From Helochares maculicollis (lineage: Eukaryota; Arthropoda; Insecta; Coleoptera; Hydrophilidae), in NCBI GenBank assembly GCA_033557835.1, contig JAWQRO010000261.1, positions 1 to 45,561 of the forward strand: a DNA stretch of 45,561 nt, given 5' to 3'. The notes below the pieces were generated by a model. It did not search any database. It was given only the letters and a program-made list of their open reading frames with translations, and was not told the DNA's origin. The position numbers and the translations under genes are program-made. Of the stretch, positions 12,240 through 24,239 are shown piece after piece (position 1 is the stretch's first letter; each line of letters begins with the position of its first letter).

Positions 12240-13136
12240 GGTGGAGCAGAGGATGACCGGATGATCATTTCATCCATTCAAAGACTCACTTGTCTATGCA
12301 TCACAGGCGCTCTCAGGATGATCCCTCTCCAACAGAAATGGGTCTTCTGCCGTTGGATGCGATGGTGCACGAAGAAGCAATGAGAAGAGCGTTAAGGCTA
12401 GTTGTCAGGGGAGAGTGGTTTGGCACCCCAGAAGGAGACCACGCAAAAATTCTGAAGAAAATCAATAATACAAACTATATGATCTTGGAAAGATGCGACT
12501 AATCAGAACCCAAGAACTACTTCAATCACACTTTTGAAATATTACCGTTTGATGAGGCTTATTCTGGCATACAGACAGCTCTAAATCAGCAAAAGGTTGT
12601 CGAGCAGAAGTTTACTCTAATCGCTTAAGAGTAATAATTAAAAATACATTACCCACTAGGAAGTGATGTCACGGTGATGCAGGCTAATCTTACTGGAAGT
12701 TTGGTCATGCGCAAGTGAAAATATGGATTGTGTTCATACAATCACAATCTACAGCTTCACGGATAGTCAGGTAGCTCTTAAGCTACCAGAAAAACAGATA
12801 GCAACTTCAAGTCTATGAATGTAAAGACAAGCTCAACGAACTAGGGGCAGATAAACTAGCCCAGAAAATCTCAGCTCTGCAAAACATAAGATCGGAGCCT
12901 GCCTTAGGAATTCCAAAACCCGGTGTGAGAAATATCATAGAGGAATAACTCTAAAGATAACATATTAACATATGAGAATCAATATAAGTCACAGAGTTCC
13001 TCATCAAATATCTGATAACATTTTTGGAGAGAATAAAATTAGAGGTAACCTAGGTATAGAGGGTTAGAGTAAAACCGGCCAAAGGCCTAATTGCTTGAAG
13101 GTGTCTCCGCCTAGAAACTTTACATACATACATACA
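12240..13136 (+). pseudogene. 5'-truncated non-LTR retrotransposon (RNase H-bearing LINE)
   Basis: Remnant of the C-terminal end of a LINE ORF2. It opens with the post-RT stretch (SSIQRLTCLCITGALR, frame at 12246), shifts frame into GLLPLDAMVHEEAMRRALRL (inside the open frame 12290-12502), then carries an RNase H domain in pieces. The TD(G/S)SK-type strand has its first Asp at 12574-12576 (here TDSSKSAKG), the FTDSQVALK motif has Asp at 12762-12764, and GIPKPGVRNIIEE follows near 12907-12950. The three pieces lie in three different frames, with in-frame stops, so the copy is dead. RNase H plus the post-RT motifs suggests an I/R1/LOA-type element rather than Jockey proper; the clade is uncertain. 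It ends with a (TACA)n tail, as expected for 3'-primed integration. Confidence 0.85.
13121..13136 (+). repeat. (TACA)n tail of the LINE remnant
   Basis: Four TACA units close the non-LTR retrotransposon copy and mark its 3' boundary. Non-LTR elements lacking a poly(A) tail often end in short simple repeats like this. Confidence 0.75.
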
Positions 13137-14689
13137 TTGCTTCGTATTATTGGGACTTAAGTCAAATGAGCGTACTGGATGTTCAAACCCATATAAGTAC
13201 AAAATTTTGTTTGAACTTGACTTAAGTCTAATTAATCAAACAAAAAAAAGGGTCCAATATAACTGCTGATAACATAACATTATAGCATGATTTTTTTTAA
13301 ATTATTGATTTTTCTAATTTCTTGTTAAGTACGTTGAAAACAGACCAGGAGAGTATGCATTTTAGAATGAAACTAGTGCAAATGTGTGTTGAGAACGTTT
13401 TTATTATTTATTTTTTCATCGGAGAGTGCTTATCCATCACATGACTGCAATTTATCACCAACGAAAATAGCAGTTTAAAAAACCCTATATATTAGGGAAA
13501 CGTAACATACATCAATTGAAAACCAAATGCAGATTCGAAAATGTGTTAATATAGTTTTCCGCACGTAATTAAAACACATTCAAATCACCGTATTGCAAAG
13601 CTATAATATAAAAGAAATCTTTTGCAATATCACCCTACAACAAATTAATTGCAATTCTCTTTATGTCACTGCATGTACCAAGCTTAATGTGGTAGCCTAA
13701 AGCATTTTATGTTATCTAAATGGAAGAATTCGTAATGATATATAAACGACTGGGTTTTCATGATTATATTCTGAGTTCCATTTTCATATTTTGATGTGCA
13801 TGCTGTCATTTGATATGCATTTGGATATAAATAACGCACCAATTTCGATAGTTAGTGGCTGATTTACGCAACGTGTGTTGCATACATTTCATCAATATGT
13901 GAAATGAAATCCAGGCATCGAAATATTCTCGAGATATTTTTAAATTTTCCATTAGCTTGCAACCATCTGCGATTCCATTGCGGCCGTTCTGCGGCTGGGA
14001 AATAGAAGATGTGGATATGGATGGTGGCAACAACAAAATGAGAAATAAACATTAGCATTAAACACGCCCAACAAAAAGCAAAGCAAACGAAATGAAAACA
14101 AACACCACTGCGAGAGTGAAGCTCCTTGTTTGTTTGTAAAAAATGGGACAAACGATACACCTGTGGTAATACAGACAGTGACACATTTTAGAGAGGGAAA
14201 ATGTACGGCGGGGTGCCGCTTGGGGTGCAACGTAGCATACGGAAATATTGTGGTGCGATGAAGAGGAAATAGCACCGTTGCTTCCATGATGACGCTCTCT
14301 TCTACAAACTGAAGCCGGAATCGCTGTGCTTTGCTCCGCACAACACCGCAACAGCAAAGTTGAAGAAGGTACGTGGTATATAAATTTACAGGCGGCTAGG
14401 GGAAATTTATGTAGTAACTTCAAATTACTGTACTTTATGGCCTCTAACAATTGGGTACAGCGTGCAAAAGCTGCCATGATTTTATTACTCATATACATAC
14501 ATTGGCCGGATTATTTATGACATAATTCATAAGTTATATTTCGGGCTGACGACTACCTCTCTTTATTTAAAAGGATCAACTGTTATTTTTACACCCTTCA
14601 AAATTTCGAGTGGGGCACACACACGCAAATCCTGCACTCATGTTGTGTGAGCCAACATGAAAATGAAATTTATTTCGGGAACGATATTT
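13137..14689. other. Non-genic stretch with a GC-richer patch at about 13860-14350
   Basis: The patch is less AT-rich than its surroundings and is open in several minus-strand frames at once (up to 146 codons around 14058-14498). None of these frames resembles a known protein, and frames open in parallel simply reflect base composition. A regulatory region or an untranslated exon is possible. A short CA-rich run lies near 14615-14630. Confidence 0.45.
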
Positions 14690-14955
14690 ATAACGCAGCA
14701 TTTTGGTGCGCAAAAAATTATTATGCGAAAAAAATATTACGCGACAACATTATTACGCGAAAAAATTATTATGGGACAAAATTATTATGTGAAAAAATTA
14801 TTATGTGAAAAAATTGCTATGCAAAAAAGTTTACAATGTAGCAAATTCTAATGCAGCAAATTTGTTGTTCGGGAAATTATATAATGGAGCAAATTTATAA
14901 TGGAGGGAGCTAGAATTGGAGTAAATTTATAATGGAGCAAGTTTATAACAGGGCG
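14690..14955. repeat. Degenerate minisatellite, 16-18 bp period
   Basis: The left half repeats a unit like GAAAAAATTATTATGC (variants with ACGC, GTG, GGG) about seven times. The right half repeats GCAAATTTATAATGGA (variants AGTAAATTTATAATGG, GCAAGTTTATAAC) about five times. Both unit types share the core G-n-AAAAATTATAAT-G, so they look like two branches of one array. The plus-strand open frame over this region (14657-14851) is rich in repeated K-I-I-M/K-K-L-L strings and is a by-product of the repeat, not a gene. Confidence 0.85.
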
Positions 14956-15960
14956 AATTCGCCACGACGTCAAGTTGTGTTTATAATACAATAAAATTAC
15001 AGCACTAGGGCAAATTTTTGAGTGCAACTCAATTATTGAACTTCCCATAAGGCATAACTCTACTTACATACTTACTTAAAAACGAATGTTTTCTATGTGA
15101 GCATAAAATAGCAGCATAAGCTTTTCTGCTACAAAGTAATACAAGAAAAAGAGCTTAGTTTCCTAGCATTATTATTATATTATGCCATATGTTTAACAAA
15201 ACAATTTCAAAGAATAACTTAAATATAATGATAGCTTCTACAACATTATATCAAGCTTAAGATATATTAAAAAGAGAAAATTTATATTGTTCGAAAAATA
15301 TTAAATAAGCGGAGAGAAGTCAGGGTTCATTTATTAAATGATAAGTCATCCCTGGAGGAAATCAGGATGTTGCTGGACATGATGTCATGCAATACAGGCG
15401 GAGAATATGCCAAACTCCCTCGAGGCTTCCAGGGCCAATATGTCTAATGAAACCATATACATTAGAACGAGTTTAATTGACCTAAAACCACTTTGTATGT
15501 GTTTACATGATCGTCTTGATTTTACTCTAAATTGATAGCATCTAATTTAATTTTAATGGTCAATTAACGGAAATTGATGGTCGCTTTGGGAATTTACGTT
15601 AAATAATCAAAATATCTGTTACAAATGTTATGTTTACATGATTGAAAACAATTGAAATATGTGTTGAACATGCAAATATCTTTAAGAGTATAGATGACAT
15701 ACAACATCGCACAAATTCAGATGATTAAATTGTGCAAAATTTCTAATGAAAGTTTTTATCAAAAGGATACAACGAAAATAGTTAAACAGAAGTAAAGACA
15801 ATCGAACTATTAAGGAAGAGAATGTGCTCGAGTTCTTGAGCCAATCAAATTTCAAAGCGGCAGGCTGAGAGTAAATCATAAGAAAACCTTAGAACCCATT
15901 ATGAAAGCTATTAAACTCGAAAACAGATTATTGTAATCAGTCTATCCAACTGAGACAATC
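14956..15960. other. AT-rich stretch without recognisable genes
   Basis: No credible coding region. A short GC-richer segment at about 15340-15440 contains the GACATGATGTCATG near-palindrome but no frame or repeat I can name. Confidence 0.5.
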
Positions 15961-16263
15961 CTAATTTGATTTCGCATCCGTCGTTTCCGCTACGGTGACC
16001 GCATGGATGGACAGCCAAACTAACTCCACGTCTAGACGGAGTATGGTGTAGAAGTTACGATCCGGTGGTAGTGGTGGTGCGACAAGGTGCCACCCGAGAG
16101 TTTTGCACCCTCGCATCGGCCTCACCGACCGACATCCTGGAACATCTGGGCTTTCTGGCCTTTTCAGGGCGCAGAGCTGGATGCAAGGCGTTCCAAACCC
16201 GTCTCGGTGGCGGTACGAACAAGCCTTGGTAATTAAACGCTGGTAACAGTCTAACGCCCCCAT
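15961..16263 (-). other. GC-rich island with a 100-codon minus-strand frame, possible transposon fragment
   Basis: This 300-base block is abruptly GC-rich in an AT-rich landscape and returns to AT-rich DNA at both edges. A minus-strand frame of 100 codons covers it (CYQRLITKACSYRHRDG near the start, RPMRGCKTLGWHL in the middle), but I recognise no domain. Composition and sharp edges fit an inserted mobile-element piece, for example the untranslated part of a retroelement, or a CpG-type host exon. I favour an element fragment, with modest confidence; a database search against fly repeat libraries would decide. Confidence 0.35.
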
Positions 16264-19200
16264 AAATAATATCAGAGACGACGATTATGCCTGTACAATA
16301 AATGAACGTTCATTATTTCTTATAATCTTAATGAATCTAGGTGGACGGGACCAACTCCTTCCTGCTGGGATTAATTTGTTCTTTATGAAGCCTTAGGGTG
16401 TTAATAACGACCAAATTTATTGTTTGTTAAATAATGATCATATATTTTGTAATAAACTTTAAATTTTTCGCTGCTTTCTAAAACCTTGCTTCTGACAACT
16501 TTATTACAAATTCGACTTTGCAAATTAGGCACTGCTCGTATTTAAATTTTTTCTTCGCGTAATTAATATTTACAATTATTATTTTTGTATATTCTTCAAA
16601 CTGAACTGTTAAAATGACAAGTCAAAATCCATCTACAATACGCACGCAGTTTCGGTATTATAGATCGAATTGTTTGTACATTACAAGCATCGCCAAAGCA
16701 GCCATATATATTTCATACACCATATAGCTCAGACTTGGGATCAACCAATTATCTTCTTTTCAAGCAACTGCAAAATGTTCTTGATTTTAAAAATGGGCCT
16801 AAAATGAGGCTCATGCAAATGAACTGGTCAAGTTTTTGATTTCTTTCGAACGAGAATTTCTTCAGTCGTGAAAGTATGTAATCACTTTCAAACTGGACAG
16901 AAACTATCAATCATAACGGTGCTCATTTGATCTAAAACCAAAAATTCAACCGCTCAGAACTTTCTACTTCATCTATTATATTAAAAGTATGGACTTTTCT
17001 GTCTGCGTTACAATCAACTTGAGCTTTACTTTCAATTAAGAACGCCATACTGAGTTTCAAAGTATATCTTTCTATAAAGAACGTCAACTTAAAAATTGTT
17101 TTGCACAGAAACATTATGCTATATTTTTAAAAATGTCAGATACTATAAATCAAATAACCTTAGAATTTAGTAAATAAAATAAAATTTATTTATAATGACG
17201 ACTTAAGAGACAGATAATTTTATATTTAATTATAACGATCCAGGACCAAAAAATATCATTTAAAGTATTTAATAGAATTTTAATCAAATTTTTCATCTGA
17301 CTTTTGAAATAACTTTAGTATAATTTAAAACGTTCATAAACAATATACGTTACAAGCAAAAATATCAATAATTTTGCAACACGATCTACAACTTTGAGAG
17401 CTAGAAGTGAAATGGAAAATAAACATTTACAAGCAAAATATTTAATGTGATAGTAACTTTTTGTGAAAAATCTGCAAGAAATATTAATTTTCCTGTACAA
17501 GGAAACAATGAAAATTCCTTACCTGCTATCTTAACTCTAACCAATAAATTATGAGAGCAGGTAGCTCGAACAAAGCTGTTTTCTTTTGACAAATTGATAT
17601 ATTTTTCTAAAAATGGCAATGTGCAAACTTGTTGACAGTATCCACGCCCCCGATTTAGTACGGCAACATTTACAACGGTATGAATCATTCATTTCCTGGT
17701 TAGTTTATTTTTATACAGCAAATATTTGTTTACATTAGTAATTAATAAAACTCATGCTTCCAAGCGAATTTTATCAATGCCAATTGCCTGACCCGACTTA
17801 TCCACTATATCACGCTAACAGACATGTTTTAAATCGATGTGCTTAACTCAATAATATTACAGGTGTTTCAAATTACAAGGGAAGCTGGAACGTACTGTTT
17901 TAATTTGATTGGATTAATTGAAATCCACAACAAACGACAGCTAAAGAAAATAAAATCATAATTGAATGTAAAATTCTCCGCACTAGGGAAATATTGTAGC
18001 TGTCGTGCTGTTTCCGAGAGAAGGCACGTCGTGGGAGGCCCACATAACTTGTGGGTATTTGAGGGATGTATTTTGAAAGTACATAACTTACGGCAAGGCC
18101 TCGAAATGAAGCAAACACCCGGGAGATTAGAGCGGCCGAATCAATTTACGATGCTTAAAATTTCATCGGTTACTTTTGATTCTTTCGGATTGAGCTTTTA
18201 TTAAAGGGCGCACTGAAAAATACATTTCAATCAAAAATTGTTTACGTTTTAACTGGAAACAATCAATTGTATCTCCATTTCGCCTAATTGAAATCAAAAT
18301 ACCCGCGAAAGATTTGATTGGAGCTGGAATTGGGACTAAGGTCTCGAGGTAGAGGAAAATCAATTTTTAATAACTTTCCGCACTAGTACTAACAAGCAAA
18401 AGGCTGCATGATTGATCTGAACCACAGTAGGTGGTTGGATATTGCAATTAGGGGCGCACGCTGTACATGCAGCGGAACAGACCCGGTGCGGTGGCAGCCC
18501 AACTGCCCGGTATGGATTTTGAAATTTGTTATTGCCAATTATCCAACTTTATTTATGCTCAGTATGACATGTTTCGCACGTAATTCATATAATTAATACC
18601 ATTTCGTATATAAACATGCCGGGCCAGGAACAATGAAATATGTTTAAATTCAAATGACTAATGCTCTTGCTTCCAGGACAAATTACGCCCTTGTTCGACG
18701 TTTTTTTTCTGTTTTATTTCTGCCAGGCCTATTAATTATGTTTGTGGTAAGCGAGTCGCTACCCAAAGGGCAGGCGAACGTAGAGCGTGCAATTCCTAAA
18801 TTTTCGGACAAATAAAAATTAATGAACTGATATTATAGCGGATATCACGGCTTTCCCCTCTATCAATCTTGATGCCAATGCCGTGCCGTGAAGAAAAATC
18901 TTCCTTGAGCTCTTCAGATTAGCGCATCATGCTTTTGTCATTTCCTAAAATAAATTGATTTTTCATAACGCTGGGAGATGAGAGAATCAGGGGCAGGAGT
19001 AGGTATCAATAGATAGATAAAATTTTACTTGAGGCAAACAATATTTGGGTATTCAGCTAACTACCTAGATTGTTTTTAATAAAGTTACTATAGTAGCCAT
19101 TTTTTATTGATTTATTACAAATAATTAATAATGAAAGAAATAATAGTACTAGATTCTCAGATAATTTCTCTTTAACTTGGCAGCAAGCAGCATTATCGAA

Positions 19201-22008
19201 TGGAAAACTTTATTTTAAAATAATCTGGTTGTGTTCAGAAAACTTCAAGACGATGAAATAGATAAAAAAGCATGTTTTTTAACATTTCTTTTGCTTCTGT
19301 ACAAATTGAGTGCTGTTGAAGACCGTAATAGTTGACATTTAATAAAACATTGCGGCTGCCTAGTAATCCAACTTAAATAGATTGCAGCAAAACAACAATT
19401 ACTTCGTTTCAAGAAAAAAATCAGGACAAACTGAGTATTCATTGAAAAACATACTAATCCAAACAAAGAGACACTTCATTTGAGAACGACAGGATGTACG
19501 CAAATGTATCCTCATAAATAATTTGAAAATAATATGCAAATCAATCGAGTCTTACGTTTGGGTATGCCATGAATGTCGTTGCTTATATTAAATGAAATAT
19601 GTAAATTCGCCTTGGTAGGTATAATCAAGAACGTGATTACAAAGGAAATGAAAATGTTCCTCATCCATCAACGGAATTAAAATTAAGAATTTCTGGTTTT
19701 CTGAAAAGTATTGTACCATCAATTTTTCAAAAGCTCCACCGAGAGCTCACTCCGTCGACAACCCTTTTAATGTCCGGCTAACCTCAGATTTATACCTTTT
19801 CTGCTTCTTTTTAACATAATTGATCATGCTGCTGCCTCTGCTTCCGCTCTGCACTACACGTATTTAATAAGGAAAGACCACCACATTCCATGATGGATTA
19901 TGCCTTTTGTCACAAACTAAAACGAAAATCAAATTTCAATTTTTTGTTGCACTGGCGTCAGTCATCCGCTTGAATGTTTCTTTCCATCCGCTAAAACACT
20001 CTTACATTAATCCTGTACGAATGAAAGGAAGTAGAAAATAAAAATCAAATTGGAATTTCTTGGAAACAGTGCACAAGAAAAACCATAATATATTTGAGTT
20101 TAGTAGAAATTTAATTTCCCACGGATAAATGCTCCCCTCAGTTGCATGTATGCTGATTAATAATTTTTGTTCGTCGACTGCTGATTTAGGACGAGATTGT
20201 TTTTTTTGTTTTAACATATTCAGCAGGAAAACGGCATTGATTCCGCAGAGAAAACATTAATCCAGCAACACGTTTTAATCCAGCGGCAGCAACTGAAAAT
20301 TTTAACCTTCAGTTAGCATCGAGAGGAATTGCACAACTCATTATTAAAATTTCACCCCGGAGCAGTAAATTTTATCGGGTGGTGGAGCGAAGCGCGGGGC
20401 GGAAAATCTGCATTTTGTTTAGCAAAAGTTTATTTTAAGTGGGAAATTTTCAAATAAAATTTTAGGAATAAGGAACTCTGGAAAGAATTTACATAGTTAG
20501 TGTGCTATTTCTAAGTTTTGTTTTCGAGAGAGAAAAGTTCATCGCCTCCGAAACGCTAAAGTGCGAAAACACATCCTTAACATTTTTAATAACCGTAACG
20601 AGCCATTCAAATGCGAAGAATTCACGCTTCACATTTTGAAATTTGCGTTTCTTCTATTTTTTCGCGATCGTTACTAAAAACTCGTTACAGCTAAATTTTG
20701 TATAAAATTCTGGCACCATGCACATGAAATTGTACATTCTTGCAATCAGGGCAGAGCTTCGAAAAAAGGGGGCCATGTAAACGACTTGCCAGCAAGAAAC
20801 TTTGATGACTTCATCACTAATTTTAGAAGGCGGCCAATAGCAATAAATTCAAAAGAAAAGTTTTGTAAGTAGACTTCGCTCAGTTGGGGATCATCTATAT
20901 TTCCCCTCTCCTGATTAAATATTTCCATTTAGCGAGGTAAAACCCAAAAATTTATAACGAAACGTAATCCTAAGATCGTAAAAACCTTTTAGACACATTA
21001 AATTTGGCAAGTGTCGGTCTGTGGTACAATATTAATGTCCAGACTACACGCAACTTAATGATATAATGCAGCCCTGGGTCAAGTCGAGATAGCAGAGTGT
21101 CACGAAGTCCACTTGTTAAAACTGCAATTTGCATTTATTACTCTCCTTCTGGCCACTACTCTCCTTTAGGTTTTGTTTACGTTATTATAATATATACAAA
21201 AGGGCGAATGCATAAATTTTGTTTATTACCATTTCCACCCTCCTATGCTGTGTCTTTTGCTTTCTGGTCTAAGGCTTGGTCTCGTACGGAGGTATTGTGT
21301 TTATATTTCTGGATGTGTTAGGAGCTCGAACGTATGATAGCGCACATTTTGTTCTTATTAGAAAATTAATATGATATATAAATAATTTTTAGTCTTTCTT
21401 TTACTTAACGCAATTGATGAAAATATGACTATATTTACGTATCTGTTTATACATGATTCCTTGATCTTACTACAGAAAACATTCAGATATTTAAAAAAAA
21501 CACGGCTATAGCGATTTTGCTTGATCATGCTCAGTCATTTCAAAATATACTTTTTACATTCTCATATTACTTTTGTCAAGGAAATACATTGCGATTATAA
21601 ACCTCGAGACGTTTTGAATAAATACATTTTAGTTATTTTGATATGATGTCTGGATATAAAGTGTTCTTCTAGCATATAAAGTATCAACAAACCTTCTTTT
21701 AAATTACTCTAAAAATCTGGAGTGACTCCACTCAACATTTCCGTATAAATATATAGTATAAAAGTTACAAATCACAGCTTCAGTCACCGAACCATGCAGT
21801 TGGAAATTTTAAAATTACAAGCAGGCATTAACAGCTACTCAAAAATCCTGATTTATCACAGACATTCATGATAACTATTGCAATTATGGACAACTCGTGG
21901 AGTTGAACGCTAAATTTGGTAGATCCAGAACAGTTTCAGGTTAAAAATTAATCGGGCAAGAATTAAAAATACAGAATGAAAACCTAGATTAAACTAACTC
22001 TAACTAAA
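16264..22008. other. Mostly AT-rich non-genic stretch
   Basis: No convincing gene. A perfect 14-bp palindrome at 16301-16314 is listed separately. GC-richer patches at about 17990-18140 and 18410-18520 contain short stems (for example GTGGG-AGG-CCCAC near 18030) but no conserved frame. The open frames of 60-100 codons here overlap antisense frames and have no supporting signals. Confidence 0.5.
16301..16314. promoter_or_regulatory. Perfect 14-bp palindrome AATGAACGTTCATT
   Basis: AATGAACGTTCATT is a perfect inverted repeat. It can be read as two GTTCA nuclear-receptor-like half-sites facing outward with no spacer. The classic ecdysone response element uses inward-facing half-sites with one spacer base, so this is not a standard one. 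Any role is inference; it lies 40 bases from the edge of the GC-rich island ending at 16263. Confidence 0.25.
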
Positions 22009-22017
22009 ATGTTATAT

Positions 22018-22181
22018 TGAATCGTAGAACTTCTTCCTCAGTGAACAAGACTTTATAAACACACTTATAAGCACAAATGTTAGAAATATTTACCCACCAC
22101 TCTTGGAGAGTGGTGCGGCTATGAAGCTGCAGCTGTGGCTGCAAACAAGAATTTTTCCCAAAACTACTTATAAGTTGCCAT
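22018..22181 (-). promoter_or_regulatory. Palindrome/TATA module, copy A
   Basis: On the plus strand a perfect 9-bp inverted repeat, CACCACTCT and AGAGTGGTG around TGG, spans 22095-22115. On the minus strand it is followed about 40 bases later by TATAAAG (plus-strand CTTTATA at 22051-22057) and then TCTTGTTCACTGA. The order palindrome, AT-rich ATATTTC-type string, GTGTGTTTATAAAG, TTGTTCAC is shared with copies B and C. It looks like a core promoter with an upstream dimer-binding site. No gene body follows it recognisably in copy A. Confidence 0.45.
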
Positions 22182-22204
22182 TTTCTAAGTGTCATAATAC
22201 TGGT

Positions 22205-22400
22205 CTGATGAATCGTAAATCCTCTTCCTTCTCCATCAGTGAACAAGACTTAAAACACACTTCTATGCACGAATGTTAAAAATATTCACCACTCTCTGAG
22301 AGTTGTGCGACTCAGAGGCTGTGGCTGAGGCTGTTGCTGTAGTTGTAAACAAGAAATTTCTGTAAAAGTACTTATTAGTTACAATTTCCCTCAAGTTTCG
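22205..22400 (-). promoter_or_regulatory. Palindrome/TATA module, copy B (TATA degraded)
   Basis: The palindrome is CACCACTCTC (22287-22296), one base, then GAGAGTTGTG (22298-22307), with one mismatch. The TATA position reads TTTTAAG on the minus strand (plus CTTAAAA at 22249-22255) instead of TATAAAG. Flanks match copies A and C, including a GCTGAGGCTG-type repeat on the plus-strand right side of the palindrome. The altered TATA suggests decay. Confidence 0.4.
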
Positions 22401-22799
22401 TATTCTATTTACAATAAAAGTTTCTTAATTGGTGTCATACTTGAAGTTGAATAAAGAAAAATCCATTCCTTGTATAAATACACAACATTTCAACAAATAT
22501 AACCGATTCTACGTTTCAGCAGAACAAGCTTAGCAACACTCTACAAGTGATTCAGAATTAATAAGTTTCTTACAAAGACCATCCTCTACAAATATCAGTA
22601 TTTATTCAGGAAACAACATTTTTTTATTAGATTATTAAAATACGATTTGGTAAGAAATCAATGTCGTTAATATTGGTTACAGGTAAACGTGCATAATCGA
22701 GGAAAGTCAAGTCCATAAAAATTTAAAATACAAGACATACAAGAAACTTAAATACTAAAACATTGAAACAAACATGCGTCTTTACTCGATTACAACTAA

Positions 22800-23340
22800 T
22801 AACATGTATAGAGTAGTAATCTAATCTCTTCTGAGACCTGTGCTAAATTAAAAATAAAACAAGTGATACGCAAAGAAGGCATATAGAAGCACATCGAAAC
22901 TAAATTGAAAATTAGTTGAATCTTGAGCCACGACAGATATGTCCAGCACGTGGTATCCACGATGGTACCTGAAAACTGCAAGAAAAATAAGAAGTCACGA
23001 ACAACGTAAGAATATAAAAGTACCTCCAACTAACCTTATCGTCCAAATTGGTTTGGAAAAAAGTTAATTCTTGGACACAGATAGAAGCTTCTAGAGCACA
23101 TGGTTCCTACTGCGGCTGAATTATATGCAATCTCTTTAACTACCGATACTAGACTCCAAATATGTAGTTCAGTCCTCTCATGAATGCAAAATTTTGACCG
23201 GAACGTTTATCAGCATCCTGGGCATCTATGGCCTGAGCACCCACTGCAAGGTAGTGCCATTAAGAAATCCAGCACCCAAAAAACGCAGGTGATCCACCGA
23301 ACCGGCCCACTCTCTTCCGTTCCAATCAAAATCGGCATTT
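22800..23340 (-). pseudogene. Gene-like copy 1 of the array (disrupted)
   Basis: Minus-strand reading: a segment with RSGQNFAFMRGLNYIFGV is followed by two in-frame stops (TAG, CGG-spaced TAG) where copy 3 has Trp and Gln codons. An intron-like segment follows from 23034 to 22969 (66 bases; donor GATAAG|GTTAGT, acceptor TTTTCAG|GTACC). Past it, the frame YHRGYHVLDISVVAQDST stays open for about 38 codons. Copy 3 has a matching frame (YHCRDHQLDIF, DKDST), so this frame is probably real. A further CAG acceptor lies at 22838-22840. The protein family is unknown to me. The two stops suggest a pseudogene unless the gene model differs. Confidence 0.4.
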
Positions 23341-23582
23341 AACCAGTCCTGTTTCTCTCATTCGAGTGGTAGCTGTAAAAAATCAAAAACAAGGTTATGT
23401 TGTGAAATAAACAAGTTATGAGCCAACAAACAATATAGAAGCCACCCCGACCTCACAATCCTAACTGGATTGAAAATAAGGTGAATCTTGGTCCCAGATA
23501 TAAGTATATCCAACCTCTTCAACTGCCGGCGCCAGATTGTAAACATCATCCAGTCCCCTCGTGAATGCAAAATGTTGCTAGA
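23341..23582 (-). pseudogene. Gene-like copy 2 of the array (shortened)
   Basis: It follows the copy C promoter-like module directly. Minus-strand sequence gives FTRGLDDVYNLAPAVEEVGY then WDQDSPYFQSS and a stop. It is 2 bases shorter than copies 1 and 3 in the aligned exon stretch. An intron-like segment runs 23456 to 23373 (84 bases; GTGAGG donor, TTTTTTACAG acceptor). The WDQDS-YF-SS string matches exon 2 of copy 3, suggesting that recombination fused exon 1 to exon 2, or that the exon module was duplicated. A frame of 38 codons downstream (DWLNADFDWNGREWAGS and on) is open but unassigned. Confidence 0.35.
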
Positions 23583-23760
23583 ATGAATCATAGAAGTTCT
23601 TCCTCCTCTTTCGGTGAACAAGACTTTATAAACACACTTCTAAGCTCGTATGCAAGAAATATTCACCGACCACCCTCTAAGAGTGGTGGGGCTCTGAGGC
23701 AGAGGCTAAGGTTTAAGCTGAGGCCGTAAACAAGAATCTTGCGAAAAATACTTATTGGTA
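23583..23760 (-). promoter_or_regulatory. Palindrome/TATA module, copy C
   Basis: The palindrome at 23670-23689 (CCACCCTCT then AGAGTGGTGG) pairs over 9 positions with one bulged T. TATAAAG is present on the minus strand (plus CTTTATA at 23624-23630), followed by TCTTGTTCACCGA. The exon-like part of copy 2 starts about 45 bases further on. This gives the clearest promoter-to-gene order in the array. Confidence 0.45.
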
Positions 23761-24239
23761 ACAATATGCCATAGGTTTCACATTCTTGATATGATAGATT
23801 CTGAAAGGTTTTTGCTGCACGTCGTACTTGAGGTTGTTGTAAAAAGAAAAATGCATTTCAAGTATAACTATATAATATTTAAAAACATTTCAACAAAAAC
23901 AATCTATACTATTTTAAGCAGAACAAGTTTAGTAGTACCAACAAATAATTGAGACTAAACAAGTAACTTCTAAAATCCATCCATTTTAAGACGCATTACA
24001 AGTATAATTATTTATAACGAAAAAAAATATACTTTTGTTACATTAGAATAAAATGTTATGGTATAAAATAAGTGCTATGAATATTTTTCAAACATAAAGA
24101 TACACACTAGTAACTAGGTGAAAAAAACAAGCTCATGCAAATTTCAAATCAAAAAGTGTAATAAACTTAAACACTAAAATAATGAAACAAACATGCGTCT
24201 TCAGTTGATTACATTATTTTAAGTAAACATAAATTTATA
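23761..24239. other. AT-rich spacer within the array
   Basis: It corresponds to 22401-22795 in the previous unit: both contain ACATTTCAACAAA-type and GCAGAACAAG-type strings and end near AAACAAACATGCGTCTT. No coding frame is supported. It would be the 3' end of gene-like copy 3 or the upstream region of copy C, in minus orientation. Confidence 0.5.

Noticed and set aside
14058..14498. 146-codon minus-strand frame, with two others in parallel frames
   Set aside because: Three frames open at once reflect local base composition; cysteine- and serine-rich text shows no family resemblance.
14657..14851. Plus-strand frame with repeated lysine/isoleucine strings
   Set aside because: Produced by the minisatellite unit, not by a gene.
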